Shown here piece after piece: positions 46,251 to 54,829 of a stretch of 64,000 nt of DNA (positions are counted from its first letter, which is position 1; the number at the start of each line of letters is the position of its first letter). The notes beneath the pieces were generated by a model. That model was not told where the DNA came from, did no database searches, and saw only the letters and a list, made by a program, of their open reading frames with translations. Source of the DNA: Halobacillus hunanensis (GTDB lineage Bacteria; Bacillota; Bacilli; Bacillales; Halobacillaceae); contig NZ_FVZB01000007.1 of assembly GCF_900166655.1 (NCBI RefSeq), forward strand, positions 1,364,001 through 1,428,000. The letters run 5' to 3'. The position numbers were made by a program, and so were the translations under genes.

Positions 46251-47801
46251 TCAATAGTATTGCCATGCATGCTCATATTTCTGAATGAGGTTAGGATCAA
46301 TTAATGTATTAGGTTCTAATGAGACGATTTCCCCGTCCTTGTTTACAATTTCCCGATCTTCATCCTTTCCAAACACGGTCAGGGATTTTAGTAAGTCACT
46401 TGTTAGAAATTCTGTTTCTTTCGTTATCTCAAGCTGACTTACATCAATAGGTTCACGACTTGCCATCACAAATCCCCAATCCCCGAAACTAGGAATCCCT
46501 ACATGAAAGTTTTCAATATGCAGTCCCGTAGCAGCTACTGTCTCACTAATTGTCCAATAAACTTCTGTGGCAAACACGGGGCTCGTTGCTTGAATCATGG
46601 TTGCTCCACCCGGTTTTAAGTGATTTCTAACTAGTGAATAGAATTCTCTTGTATATAGCTTATTGAGACTTTCGTTGTTTGGATCGGGTAAATCAATAAT
46701 AATCACATTATAAAACTGATCTGCTTGTTCAAGAAACTGAAACGCATCTTTATTATGAACAGAAACTCTCTCATCGAGAAGTGACCCCTCATTTAATTTA
46801 AGTAAATGGTGATTTGTCTTGGCCAGATTTGTAACAGCAGGATCGAGATCCACGAGGGTAATCTCTTCTACATCCGAATACTCTAACAGCTCGCGGGCGG
46901 CTAATCCATCACCTCCTCCAAGAACGAGCACCTCTTTATGGCTTTCCGCTTGTGCCATCGGAAGATGAACGAGCGTTTCGTGATAACGGTGTTCATCAGA
47001 AGAACTAAACTGAAGCGACCCATTTAAATATAGTCGGGTATCACCCTGTTCTTTAGTTAGAACGATCTTTTGGTAGGAACTTTCTTCCATATAAATAATC
47101 GGGTCTTGGTAAAGTTTTTGTTCGAAGGAAAAAGCCATTTCTTCTCCGAAAAATAACCCTCCGACTAATAATACCCCTATCACCACAGCCGCTGTGACAT
47201 GGATAGCCATTTTCTTTATTTCATAGCGAAACAGGTACAGGACAATAACAGCCACTCCAAGATTAATGCAAGCGACGAAGAAAGCACTCTTCACCATCCC
47301 CATTTGCGGCCGCAAATAAAAAGCGAACAACAATCCGCCAATTAAGCCTCCCGCATAATCTGAGAATAGAACTCGTGCCGTACTCCTGCTTAATTCCACA
47401 CCGATTTCATTGGCTTTTCGAATTAAAATCGGCAATTCTACTCCGGTAAGTGCACCGACCGTGAAGGTGATTAAATATAAAAATAAGGCATCCGAACCTG
47501 CAGGAGCAAATGCAGTCATGCCAAACATCATAAAGCTTGAAAACCCACCGATTAAGGCAACCATAAATTCGATCCATACAAATGTGATGATCAATCGTTT
47601 CATCACTTTTTCACTAAGACTGGCCCCAATTCCCATACCAGTTAAAAATAAACTTATTGTCAACGTATACTGTTTTACACCATCTCCAAGTATGTATGAC
47701 CCCAACGCTCCGAACAGCACTTCAAAAATAATGCCACAGATCGAGACAATTCCAGAAGCCCAATAAATTACCCTGCTCTTTCTTACGGCTTCATTATTCA
47801 T
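46251..47801 (-). CDS. membrane-anchored spermidine synthase-like aminopropyltransferase
   Basis: 516 residues in two parts. Residues ~10-225 form about seven membrane helices (SLFLTGMGIGASLSEK, TGVELPILIRKA, AGGLIGGLLFAFYLRPQMG). The C-terminal half is a spermidine-synthase Rossmann domain with VLVLGGGDGLAARELL (SAM/dcSAM loop), LVDLDP, DLPDPNNESLNKLYTREFY (gatekeeper and amine-binding region) and PGGATMIQATSP. A transfer reaction on an amine at the membrane face is inferred; the substrate is unknown. It is the distal gene of the DUF4178-pspA-DUF4247-DUF350 group, though a hairpin precedes it. Confidence 0.88.
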   Translation of the reverse strand: MNNEAVRKSRVIYWASGIVSICGIIFEVLFGALGSYILGDGVKQYTLTISLFLTGMGIGASLSEKVMKRLIITFVWIEFMVALIGGFSSFMMFGMTAFAPAGSDALFLYLITFTVGALTGVELPILIRKANEIGVELSRSTARVLFSDYAGGLIGGLLFAFYLRPQMGMVKSAFFVACINLGVAVIVLYLFRYEIKKMAIHVTAAVVIGVLLVGGLFFGEEMAFSFEQKLYQDPIIYMEESSYQKIVLTKEQGDTRLYLNGSLQFSSSDEHRYHETLVHLPMAQAESHKEVLVLGGGDGLAARELLEYSDVEEITLVDLDPAVTNLAKTNHHLLKLNEGSLLDERVSVHNKDAFQFLEQADQFYNVIIIDLPDPNNESLNKLYTREFYSLVRNHLKPGGATMIQATSPVFATEVYWTISETVAATGLHIENFHVGIPSFGDWGFVMASREPIDVSQLEITKETEFLTSDLLKSLTVFGKDEDREIVNKDGEIVSLEPNTLIDPNLIQKYEHAWQYY

Positions 47802-47831
47802 TGTTTTTCACTCCTACATCAAACAATCACC

Positions 47832-47870
47832 TTTAAAAAGCCACTATGAATCAGTACTCCATAGCGGCTT
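47832..47870 (-). terminator. hairpin terminator between DUF350 and SpeE-like genes
   Basis: AAGCCGCTATG and CATAGTGGCTT arms (47870-47860, 47848-47838) with TTTTTAAAGG after on the minus strand. It probably reduces readthrough into the SpeE-like gene. Confidence 0.7.
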
Positions 47871-47913
47871 AATAAACATTCTTTTTTGGTTAAAAAAGTT
47901 ACGCTTGTGCTGC

Positions 47914-48309
47914 TTATGTAATGGAGGCACCAATTACAAAAGCCAGCCCGATGGATACACCCATAGAAACAATTCCAACAGCTGTATTATTTTCCTTAAG
48001 TTTGGTTTCTACAGAAAACTTCCTCATGAATAGTTCAAATAATAAATAAGTAACCATTTGCAATACGACACCCACAGCTCCCCAAATCAAGGTATCCCAT
48101 AGCGTAAAGCTGTGATAAATGGCAAAAGATAAAATAATACAAATTCCGATAACTTTCCCTGAAATCGACATAGCGACAGCTTGATTTCCGTTACTTATTT
48201 CATCCCAATCCTTATATTGTCTCGTAAGCCACTCAAATAAAAATAATCCAATCACAACAACCACAACGCCTAGAGCAAAATATCCTAATGTAGCTATAAA
48301 TGGTCCCAT
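47914..48309 (-). CDS. DUF350 membrane protein
   Basis: 131 residues with four membrane helices (~7-26, ~50-70, ~73-93, ~110-128) arranged as two similar hairpins, as in the DUF350 (YjfL-like) family. E. coli YjfL is found with a PspA paralogue and an amidase/synthetase in yjfIJKLM-yjfC. It is 12 bases downstream of the DUF4247 gene, suggesting a common transcript. Function unknown. Confidence 0.88.
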   Translation of the reverse strand: MGPFIATLGYFALGVVVVVIGLFLFEWLTRQYKDWDEISNGNQAVAMSISGKVIGICIILSFAIYHSFTLWDTLIWGAVGVVLQMVTYLLFELFMRKFSVETKLKENNTAVGIVSMGVSIGLAFVIGASIT

Positions 48310-48321
48310 TCTTTTCCCTCC

Positions 48322-48993
48322 TTATTTTCCTGCACCAGGTCCGCCCCCGCGGTTTGAAGAGCCGCGAAATGATCCGGGTGTTCCTGAGTTGTATCCTCCG
48401 TACATGCTATAACCACCGTAACAATTACCTGTAGACTTACAGGTTGTTGCACGTTTCCTTGCCCAATCATCAGAATCGAGCATTCGATTCAATAAAGAAT
48501 ATGCTAATAACCCTTGGAAAAAGCTCGGCGAATAATGGTGTCGCACAAATTCATCGCTGGATAATTCAATTATGACAAGACCAGGTTCCGCATCACTTTC
48601 CTGTAAAATCACAAAGTTTTCAGGATAAACAAGTACTTGTTTCCCATTGTTTCGTTTGCTCACTTCTTCAGGTGGAATATTCTTTTGAAGGAGTTCAGCG
48701 ACTTTTTGCATCGTAAGCTCCTGTGTCATATAAATTTCAGAAATTCCTCTATCCGTCTTGACTGTATCAAGTAAAGGAAAACCCTGTCTGATTAATTCTT
48801 CAATGGATGATGAATTAGAGTTATTGATTTTATCAATAATTTCACTACGGGATGGTTCGTCAGGCAGCTCTTCGTATGTATCTTCTGTAAAAGAGCCGGA
48901 AATCCCTCTAGAACCACCATTATTTCCAAACATGTTCATACCTAATACCACTGCAATGATCACTACAATTATGACCCCGCCAAAACTTCTCAC
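48322..48993 (-). CDS. DUF4247 secreted or membrane-anchored protein
   Basis: 223 residues from a GTG at 48993 (GGAGGGG six bases upstream); the TTG two codons earlier is too close to that site. An N-terminal hydrophobic segment (~5-20, GGVIIVVIIAVVLGMN) acts as signal anchor, followed by a Ser/Asn-rich linker and a domain with YMTQELTMQKVAELL and VIIELSSDEFVRHHY. A pair of Cys (TTCKSTGNCYGG) and a Gly/Ser/Tyr-rich tail end the protein. DUF4247 proteins occur beside PspA and DUF350; role unknown. Confidence 0.85.
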   Translation of the reverse strand: MRSFGGVIIVVIIAVVLGMNMFGNNGGSRGISGSFTEDTYEELPDEPSRSEIIDKINNSNSSSIEELIRQGFPLLDTVKTDRGISEIYMTQELTMQKVAELLQKNIPPEEVSKRNNGKQVLVYPENFVILQESDAEPGLVIIELSSDEFVRHHYSPSFFQGLLAYSLLNRMLDSDDWARKRATTCKSTGNCYGGYSMYGGYNSGTPGSFRGSSNRGGGPGAGK

Positions 48994-49013
48994 GTGCAAC
49001 CCCTCCCTTCATC

Positions 49014-49049
49014 AAAAAAATACACGTGCCCGACGTAAAGTCAGGCACG
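49014..49049 (-). terminator. internal terminator between pspA and DUF4247 gene
   Basis: CGTGCCTGAC and GTCGGGCACG arms (49049-49040, 49034-49025; one G-U pair), then TGTATTTTTTT on the minus strand. It lies within an otherwise collinear gene group. Confidence 0.78.
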
Positions 49050-49066
49050 ATTCAACTTCCTGCCAT

Positions 49067-49738
49067 TTACTCTTTATTCATTTTCTTTTTAAGGGCAGCT
49101 AATTCATCGTCTACACTATTCTTATCATCTAAAGCATCAAATTCATCATCGAGGGAACGATTAGATTTGGAAAGATCCTCACTGGTCTCAGCTTCTGCTT
49201 CATACTGCATGACTTTCTCTTCCATTCTCTCAAACCCTTGACGTGACTCATCGCCGCCAATGCCTGACATGGTCCGATTCATCTTTGTACGTGTTTTGGC
49301 TGATTCCGCTCTTGCTTTAAGCGAATCCTTTTTCAACTTCATTTCCTGATATTCTTTCTTCATTTCATCAAGTTTTTTACGAAGATTATTAGAATCCTGC
49401 TCAGCACGTTCATGGGAAGCTTTAAATTGGTCAGCCTGTTCCTGATGATTATTTTTATCTTCAAGTGCTCGGCGGGCTAGATCTTCGTTACCTGCTTCAA
49501 TAGCTTTCTCAGCTTGCTTCATACGTTTATCACTTAATGCCTGTGAGTCATCATACTTACGTTTTAACATTTTTTCATTAGCGATTTGCTTTGCCACTGC
49601 ACTTTCAGCCTCACGGATATCACTTTCCATATCTCTCATGAACTGTTCCAGCATTTTGACTGGATCTTCAGCTTTATCTAACATAGAATTTAGCTCAGCA
49701 CCAACAACTGTTTTGACACGACTAAAAAGTTTAAACAT
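49067..49738 (-). CDS. pspA: PspA/IM30 family membrane-stress protein
   Basis: 223-residue ESCRT-III-like protein, almost wholly coiled coil. The N-terminal amphipathic helix MFKLFSRVKTVVGAELNSML binds membranes and is followed by the family motif EDPVKMLEQFMRDMESDI (~27-44). PspA polymers protect the cytoplasmic membrane from proton leakage. It is the second gene of a group with DUF4178, DUF4247, DUF350 and a membrane SpeE-like enzyme, a combination that differs from the liaIH (lia) locus of B. subtilis. Confidence 0.93.
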   Translation of the reverse strand: MFKLFSRVKTVVGAELNSMLDKAEDPVKMLEQFMRDMESDIREAESAVAKQIANEKMLKRKYDDSQALSDKRMKQAEKAIEAGNEDLARRALEDKNNHQEQADQFKASHERAEQDSNNLRKKLDEMKKEYQEMKLKKDSLKARAESAKTRTKMNRTMSGIGGDESRQGFERMEEKVMQYEAEAETSEDLSKSNRSLDDEFDALDDKNSVDDELAALKKKMNKE

Positions 49739-49753
49739 TTCATTTCCTCCTTA

Positions 49754-50263
49754 TTATTTAGAACCAGCTATGATTTTTATTTCATAGGCTTCGATATCAT
49801 ATCCATAGCTAACTTCAACTTCACTGCCCCACGATTCTAAAGACAGGTATGTTTCCTCATCCTCAGAAATGTACTCAGCATAACGAGTAGTCCGGCCATT
49901 TATATTCTTACTCCGGCCTTCCCCCGTCACATAGGCTTCACCTTCCTCATCTTTATGGTAAATGGTGCCTTCATATTCAATTTGCTTCGGAAAGGAATCC
50001 TGAGGAAGCTTAATTGTCTCATATATACCAAGTTCCAGTTCATCATCCATCTCAGCAGAAAGCCACTTTATGTTAGTACCTTCCAGCAGCTGATAGGAAT
50101 ACCATTCATAAGACCCATCACGGTAGGTAATTTTGCCAACCACTTCATAATCCACAAGGTCAAACGTAATGATATCTCCTACCTGAATAGTAAGAACAGT
50201 TCTTTCCTTCACTTCAGGAGTTTCTGTTTTTTTATTGGAAAACAATCTTGAAAATAACCCCAA
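49754..50263 (-). CDS. DUF4178 protein
   Basis: 169 residues; the TTG at 50263 (MGLFSRLFSNKKTETPE) has AGAGAGGTGAGCAC upstream. The N-terminus is a short amphipathic helix similar to that of PspA. The remainder is beta-rich with YEVVGKITYRDGSYEWYSYQL and WLSAEMDDELELGIYETI, the DUF4178 pattern. First gene of the module; pspA follows after 15 bases. Acidic overall. No enzyme residues are apparent; a partner or scaffold role for PspA is only inference. Confidence 0.85.
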   Translation of the reverse strand: MGLFSRLFSNKKTETPEVKERTVLTIQVGDIITFDLVDYEVVGKITYRDGSYEWYSYQLLEGTNIKWLSAEMDDELELGIYETIKLPQDSFPKQIEYEGTIYHKDEEGEAYVTGEGRSKNINGRTTRYAEYISEDEETYLSLESWGSEVEVSYGYDIEAYEIKIIAGSK

Positions 50264-50347
50264 GTGCTCACCTCTCTTCAACTAAGACCTCGTACCTGTA
50301 TGTACGGGATGAACCCGTACTTGGTTTCATTTTATTATAACTTTTTA

Positions 50348-50383
50348 TAAAAAAACAGTAGAACGAAGGGAAGTCCTACTGTT
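50348..50383 (-). terminator. terminator of ald
   Basis: AACAGTAG and CTACTGTT arms (50354-50361, 50376-50383) followed by TTTTTTTATAAAAAG on the minus strand. Confidence 0.85.
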
Positions 50384-50390
50384 TGTCAAG

Positions 50391-51509
50391 TTATGCTTTT
50401 AATAATTCATTCGCACTAGCATAATCAAGGCTATGGGCTTCAGCTACTGCCTGGTAGGTTACATAGCCATCGAGAGTATTTATTCCTTTAATAAGTGCTT
50501 CATTGTCCTTACAAGCCTGTTTATATCCTTTGTTGGCAAGCTGCAGAGCGTACGGAACCGTCACGTTTGTCAAACCGATCGTTGATGTTCGCGGAACTGC
50601 TCCCGGCATATTGGCTACAGCATAATGTAAGACACCATGTTTTTGATATGTTGGGTCATCGTGGGTGGTAATTCGATCAGTTGTTTCAAAAATCCCCCCC
50701 TGATCAATGGCAACATCCACAATGACTGAACCTTCCGGTATCGATTTCACCATATCTTCTGTTACAAGCTTCGGCGCCTTCGCTCCCGGAATAAGAACAG
50801 CCCCGACAACTAAATCAGACTCTTCCAGTGCTTCTTGTATATTTAATGGATTGGACATCAAAGTATTAATGTCTGAACCGAAAATATCATCAAGCTGACG
50901 CAAACGTTCAGGGTTCAGATCGATGATCGTAACATCAGCCCCAAGTCCCATTGCAATTTTGGCTGCATTTGTTCCTACTACACCGCCGCCTATTATGGTT
51001 ACTCTTCCTCTTCTCACTCCAGGAATCCCCCCGAGAAGGACACCTCTGCCGCCGTGAGACTTCTCTAAAAATTGTGCTCCGATTTGGGAAGCCATTCGTC
51101 CTGCCACTTCACTCATCGGCGTGAGCAAAGGAAGTGAACCATTGGCTAGCTGTACCGTTTCGTAAGCAATAGCGACTACTTTACGATCGATCAAAGCTTT
51201 TGTTAATTCAGGTTCAGGAGCTAAGTGTAAATAAGTAAATAAGATAAGTCCTTCATAAAAGAAATCATATTCTTCAGGAAGCGGTTCTTTCACTTTCATA
51301 ACCATTTCCTGTCCCCATGCCTCTTTTGCAGTTGATACGATTGTAGCACCAGCTTCTTTGTATTGTTCATCTGTAAAACTCGAACCAACGCCTGCATTGG
51401 TTTCCACAAAAACCTGGTGGCCTGAATTTAATAAAGTGACCACTCCAGCTGGTGTCATGGCGACACGGTTTTCGTTGTTTTTCACTTCTCTGGGTACACC
51501 TATTTTCAC
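50391..51509 (-). CDS. ald: alanine dehydrogenase
   Basis: NAD-dependent oxidation of L-alanine to pyruvate and ammonia, important for alanine use and for sporulation. The GTG at 51509 ([17 protein letters not shown]) with GGAGGTCGAG upstream gives 372 residues. Motifs: substrate-binding Arg/Lys in [10 protein letters not shown] and VMKVKEP, catalytic His in [12 protein letters not shown] (~96), Rossmann [19 protein letters not shown] (~170-190), and Asp in [10 protein letters not shown]. It ends before the PspA module on the same strand. Confidence 0.97.
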   Translation of the reverse strand: MKIGVPREVKNNENRVAMTPAGVVTLLNSGHQVFVETNAGVGSSFTDEQYKEAGATIVSTAKEAWGQEMVMKVKEPLPEEYDFFYEGLILFTYLHLAPEPELTKALIDRKVVAIAYETVQLANGSLPLLTPMSEVAGRMASQIGAQFLEKSHGGRGVLLGGIPGVRRGRVTIIGGGVVGTNAAKIAMGLGADVTIIDLNPERLRQLDDIFGSDINTLMSNPLNIQEALEESDLVVGAVLIPGAKAPKLVTEDMVKSIPEGSVIVDVAIDQGGIFETTDRITTHDDPTYQKHGVLHYAVANMPGAVPRTSTIGLTNVTVPYALQLANKGYKQACKDNEALIKGINTLDGYVTYQAVAEAHSLDYASANELLKA

Positions 51510-51676
51510 GAATACTCGACCTCCTACTTCGATTCGATCCAGGAGCATCCTTCCTGTCGAATTCAGCTATAACTTCATTTTTTACAAGTGAACAGAAGAC
51601 TATTCTGTAAGCCCTTTCATTGTATCAAATACGCAGAAGAAACTATAGTCATTATCAATAAAGTGAAGTATTTCTT

Positions 51677-52435
51677 TCAGCGATATCGATTAATGACATC
51701 TAATCCACCCGTGACTTCATAGATGGTCCCTGTTATCATATCGGACTGCTCTTCACATAGGAAACCGATAGTCCGAGCTATATCCTCACCGGTTCCAGGT
51801 CTACCGATCGGTGTTTTATCATCCCTCATTTTCTTGCCTTGTTCGATAGACGCTTCTTTCATGTCCCCGGTAATATTGCCTGGACACACCATGTTCGATG
51901 TAATGCCATTTTCAGCTTCTTCAAAGGCGATCGTTTTCGTTAAAGACACTAAACCAACTTTGGCAGCAGCAAAGGCCGAGCGATAGATCCATCCTGACGA
52001 TGATCCCGCTCCTTGAAAACCATAGTTTATAATTCGTCCAAACGATTGTGTCCTCATAATCGGAATAATCTGTTTCAGCAAATAAAACGCAGCGTCCAGA
52101 TTCCCCCTGATCATAGCGTTCCATTCGTCATCACTATAATCGGCCAATTTTTTCCTTTCAAAAATATAAGGTCCTGCATTATTGATTAGAAAATCTATCC
52201 GTCCAAAGCGGCTTACTGTTGAATTAACTAGTTGTTGTAGATCAGATTGAGAGGTAACATCTACTTGGACCAATTGGATCCTATCTGTTATCTTGCTATA
52301 TTGTTCCAAAAGATCTTTAGCTTTTCTTTCATCGGTTCGATAGGTAACGGTAACCGAATGTCCTGCTTTGAGAAATTGCTCGGTTACTTTCTTCCCCAAC
52401 CCCTTCGTCCCTGCAGTAATGATTGCGTGGCGCAT
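51677..52435 (-). CDS. short-chain dehydrogenase/reductase family protein (YtkK-like), catalytic Tyr replaced
   Basis: 252-residue SDR with the cofactor loop ITAGTKGLGKKV (residues ~6-17), NNAG at ~88-91, and a catalytic Ser region (GSSSG). The usual YxxxK motif reads FAAAK in IYRSAFAAAKVGLVSLTK: Lys is kept but the Tyr is Phe. PGNITGDM follows the normal PG motif. The cofactor fold is therefore intact, while standard hydride chemistry may be impaired. It lies between ald and a divergent universal stress gene. Similar genes sit here in Bacillus (ytkK). Confidence 0.85.
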   Translation of the reverse strand: MRHAIITAGTKGLGKKVTEQFLKAGHSVTVTYRTDERKAKDLLEQYSKITDRIQLVQVDVTSQSDLQQLVNSTVSRFGRIDFLINNAGPYIFERKKLADYSDDEWNAMIRGNLDAAFYLLKQIIPIMRTQSFGRIINYGFQGAGSSSGWIYRSAFAAAKVGLVSLTKTIAFEEAENGITSNMVCPGNITGDMKEASIEQGKKMRDDKTPIGRPGTGEDIARTIGFLCEEQSDMITGTIYEVTGGLDVINRYR

Positions 52436-52637
52436 ATGTATTCTCCCTTCATTTGTCGGGTAATTATGGTCAATTTTTGATGATGATAGGCTTCGTATGA
52501 GAAACTCAAATCTGATGTTGTCCTAGTTGTGAATTCTGACTGTTTATACATATACTGTACTATAAACAAAGATGATCATTCAGCTAAAATGCCTCTATAT
52601 GTATATTTTGGGAATTTTCCTAATATGTAAAAAAATT

Positions 52638-52653
52638 ATTAAACGCTTTCATA
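52638..52653. promoter_or_regulatory. cre-like site upstream of the universal stress gene
   Basis: Minus strand TATGAAAGCGTTTAAT differs from cre by one core position. It lies about 30 bases before the TATAAT at 52683-52688, in the divergent gap between the SDR and usp genes. Confidence 0.45.
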
Positions 52654-52715
52654 AGTAAGCACTACCACAACTTTTGTCATGTTATAATAAAGGTAATTAA
52701 AGGAAGGGAGAGTTC

Positions 52716-53174
52716 ATGATGACATTTGAGTACAAAGATATCGTCGTTGCCGTTGACGGGTCTGAAACTGCAGAGGTAGCCTTTAATAAGGCCATCGATA
52801 TCGCTAATCGGAATCAATCAAAGATAATTCTTGCCCACATTGTTGACACCCGTGCGTTTTCAACTGTAGAGGCCTACGACCGTTCGCTTGCTATTCGTGC
52901 CGAGAAATACGCTACGGAGTTACTTGAAGATTACCGAAGCAAGGCAGAAGCCGCAGGTGTAACCAATGTAGTGATTGATATTGATTACGGCTCCCCTAAG
53001 GTGAAAATTGCAAAAGATGTCGCTCCTAAGCATCAAGCCGATTTAATCATTTGTGGGGCTACCGGCTTAAACGTCATGGAGCGCTTCTTTATCGGCAGTG
53101 TATCCGAACATATAATAAGATATGCAAGCTGCGATGTACTCGTTGTACGTGAAGATGACCCAGATGAGAACTAA
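52716..53174 (+). CDS. universal stress protein UspA family
   Basis: 152 residues with the Usp fold: VVAVDGSETAEVAFNKAIDIA at the start and the ATP-binding motif GATGLNVMERFFIGSVSEHI (G-2x-G-9x-GS, residues ~118-137). It is therefore an ATP-binding type. AGGAAGGGAG precedes tandem ATG codons at 52716 and 52719; the first is used. It is monocistronic and ends at a strong bidirectional hairpin. Stress role is inferred from family. Confidence 0.92.
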   Translation: MMTFEYKDIVVAVDGSETAEVAFNKAIDIANRNQSKIILAHIVDTRAFSTVEAYDRSLAIRAEKYATELLEDYRSKAEAAGVTNVVIDIDYGSPKVKIAKDVAPKHQADLIICGATGLNVMERFFIGSVSEHIIRYASCDVLVVREDDPDEN

Positions 53175-53213
53175 TTAGAAAATCACTGATTTCAGCTTTT
53201 TATAGGTCTCACT

Positions 53214-53254
53214 GAACAGAGGATGTTCGTTTTTTAGTCGATCATCCTCTGTTC
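53214..53254. terminator. bidirectional terminator usp / moaB
   Basis: Perfect 12-bp arms GAACAGAGGATG and CATCCTCTGTTC, with T-rich sequence after it on the plus strand, between convergent genes. Confidence 0.82.
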
Positions 53255-53279
53255 TTTCTGGGAATACGTTGATCTTTGT

Positions 53280-53792
53280 TCAGTTATCTTTCTGGACTTC
53301 CCTTACCACATGAGTAATTTCAGGTAAAATCAGACGATCCATAGCTAGTTTTACTGCACCGCTCGAACCGGGAGTGGAAAAAACAGCTGTTCTATGAGTT
53401 ACTCCGGCCGCTGCTCGGGATAAAAGGGCGGCCGAACCGATGTCCTCAGTATAGCTGAGCATACGAAATAACTCACCGAAGCCAGGAATTTCTTTATCAA
53501 ACATGGACGTCACAGTTTCAATCGTGACATCTCTCTTCGCTATTCCCGTGCCCCCATTCGTTAACACGACATCAATTTCTTCATCCGTCACCCCCTGTTG
53601 CACTGCACTCCTTATAGCGTTTATCTCATCTTTTACTATTCGATAATCATGTATTTGGTGGTCCTCAGCTTCGAGTTTTTCTATCATTAATCGTCCGCTC
53701 TTATCCGTATTCATCGTTCTCGTATCACTAATGGTAAGGACCATGCAGCGAACTGTATGAGGGGCGTTTTGTTTGTGCTGCTCCACACCCAT
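53280..53792 (-). CDS. moaB: molybdenum cofactor protein MoaB (MogA-like)
   Basis: 170-residue MoaB/MogA family protein that adenylates molybdopterin. Signature VLTNGGTGIAKRDVTIETV (~82-100) and TPGSSGAVKLAMDRLILPE (~146-164); ISDTRTMNTDKSG forms the N-terminal substrate loop. It begins 3 bases after the EcsC-family stop, so the two are translated from one message. No other cofactor genes are in the window. Confidence 0.93.
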   Translation of the reverse strand: MGVEQHKQNAPHTVRCMVLTISDTRTMNTDKSGRLMIEKLEAEDHQIHDYRIVKDEINAIRSAVQQGVTDEEIDVVLTNGGTGIAKRDVTIETVTSMFDKEIPGFGELFRMLSYTEDIGSAALLSRAAAGVTHRTAVFSTPGSSGAVKLAMDRLILPEITHVVREVQKDN

Positions 53793-53795
53793 TCT

Positions 53796-54620
53796 TTATA
53801 CCTCCTTTTCACTTAATAAATGCCGATATTGGTAAAATTTCATAGCAAATTCGGTCATTTGCTTCGTCAATTGGTAGTTAGAATAAGCCCCCACCGCTAC
53901 ACTAATAAGAGGGATGCCCTGGGTTAGTTTTCTTTTGAACATGAGGATAAACAATGACTTGAACGCCTGCTTCATCGGCTGTTCAAACCACGTTTCGTCC
54001 GTAAGTTTGTCATCACCTTCATACACATAGGGGTGCTGAGTCAGCTTAACTTCCTCTATTAACTGATCCCATGCAGCCGCCTGAAGTCGCTTAGGAAGCA
54101 TAGATGCATGAAATACTTTAAACGAAATCATCATCTCATAAGGATGATTCATTTCATGGCCAAATGTTAAACCAATTAACTGAACAGCCCGCAAGTTCAA
54201 TATGGTCATCAGCGGGAAGTCTATCCCGAGCAGCAGCCAGCCTCCCGTGCCAGTTAACCCGCCTTGGGCAAAAGAATACAAACGGCCTCTCGCTACCTGC
54301 TGATCTGCTATGTACGTTAACTTATTGACGTCCAGCTGCTTCATATCTTCAATGTGAGTAATATCGGATTGAAAAATCCGTCCGACCGTTAATATGCGTT
54401 CTCGTGCATCGTTTTGGAAGGCAGAACCCTGAAGGAAAGCGTGGGTATGGAATAACCAGCCATCCAGTTTTGAAAAGAACTTTTGTTTTATATCTGGATT
54501 GATGCGGCTAAAAGATTCACGGATCCAATCATCATACATCATCTCAAAGTCATTGGCTTGATAACTTGATTGGTGCTCTCGCCATGTCTCAATACCTTTT
54601 AACACCCGTTGCTTTGTCAA
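53796..54620 (-). CDS. EcsC family protein
   Basis: About 275 residues; the TTG at 54620 (MTKQRVLKGIETW) has GAAGGAG upstream and is favoured over earlier GTG codons, but the start is uncertain. The family core YSFAQGGLTGTGGWLLLGIDFPLMTILNLRAVQLIGLTFG (~130-170) is a glycine-rich hydrophobic segment, with a second near residues 235-255. EcsC-type proteins affect transport or secretion with EcsAB in Bacillus; this is a stand-alone paralogue next to moaB. Confidence 0.82.
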   Translation of the reverse strand: MTKQRVLKGIETWREHQSSYQANDFEMMYDDWIRESFSRINPDIKQKFFSKLDGWLFHTHAFLQGSAFQNDARERILTVGRIFQSDITHIEDMKQLDVNKLTYIADQQVARGRLYSFAQGGLTGTGGWLLLGIDFPLMTILNLRAVQLIGLTFGHEMNHPYEMMISFKVFHASMLPKRLQAAAWDQLIEEVKLTQHPYVYEGDDKLTDETWFEQPMKQAFKSLFILMFKRKLTQGIPLISVAVGAYSNYQLTKQMTEFAMKFYQYRHLLSEKEV

Positions 54621-54708
54621 AAACACCACTCCTTCAAAACCTTTCATTAGCTTAATTGTAGCTCGAATGGAAGAAAAAGAAAATGATTTGGAAGGGGTTG
54701 TTTACACA

Positions 54709-54739
54709 AAAAAAGAGTTAGACACAGGATGCCTAACTC
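54709..54739 (-). terminator. terminator of ackA
   Basis: GAGTTAG and CTAACTC arms (54715-54721, 54733-54739) followed by TTTTTTTG on the minus strand, about 90 bases after the ackA stop. Confidence 0.8.
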
Positions 54740-54829
54740 ACAAGCTGTCGAAAAAGCCTCGCCAGCTTTCTTTTTAATAGTGTTTTCCAAAATTAGAGAG
54801 GAAGTTTTTTACATCTCAACTTTCTCAAT

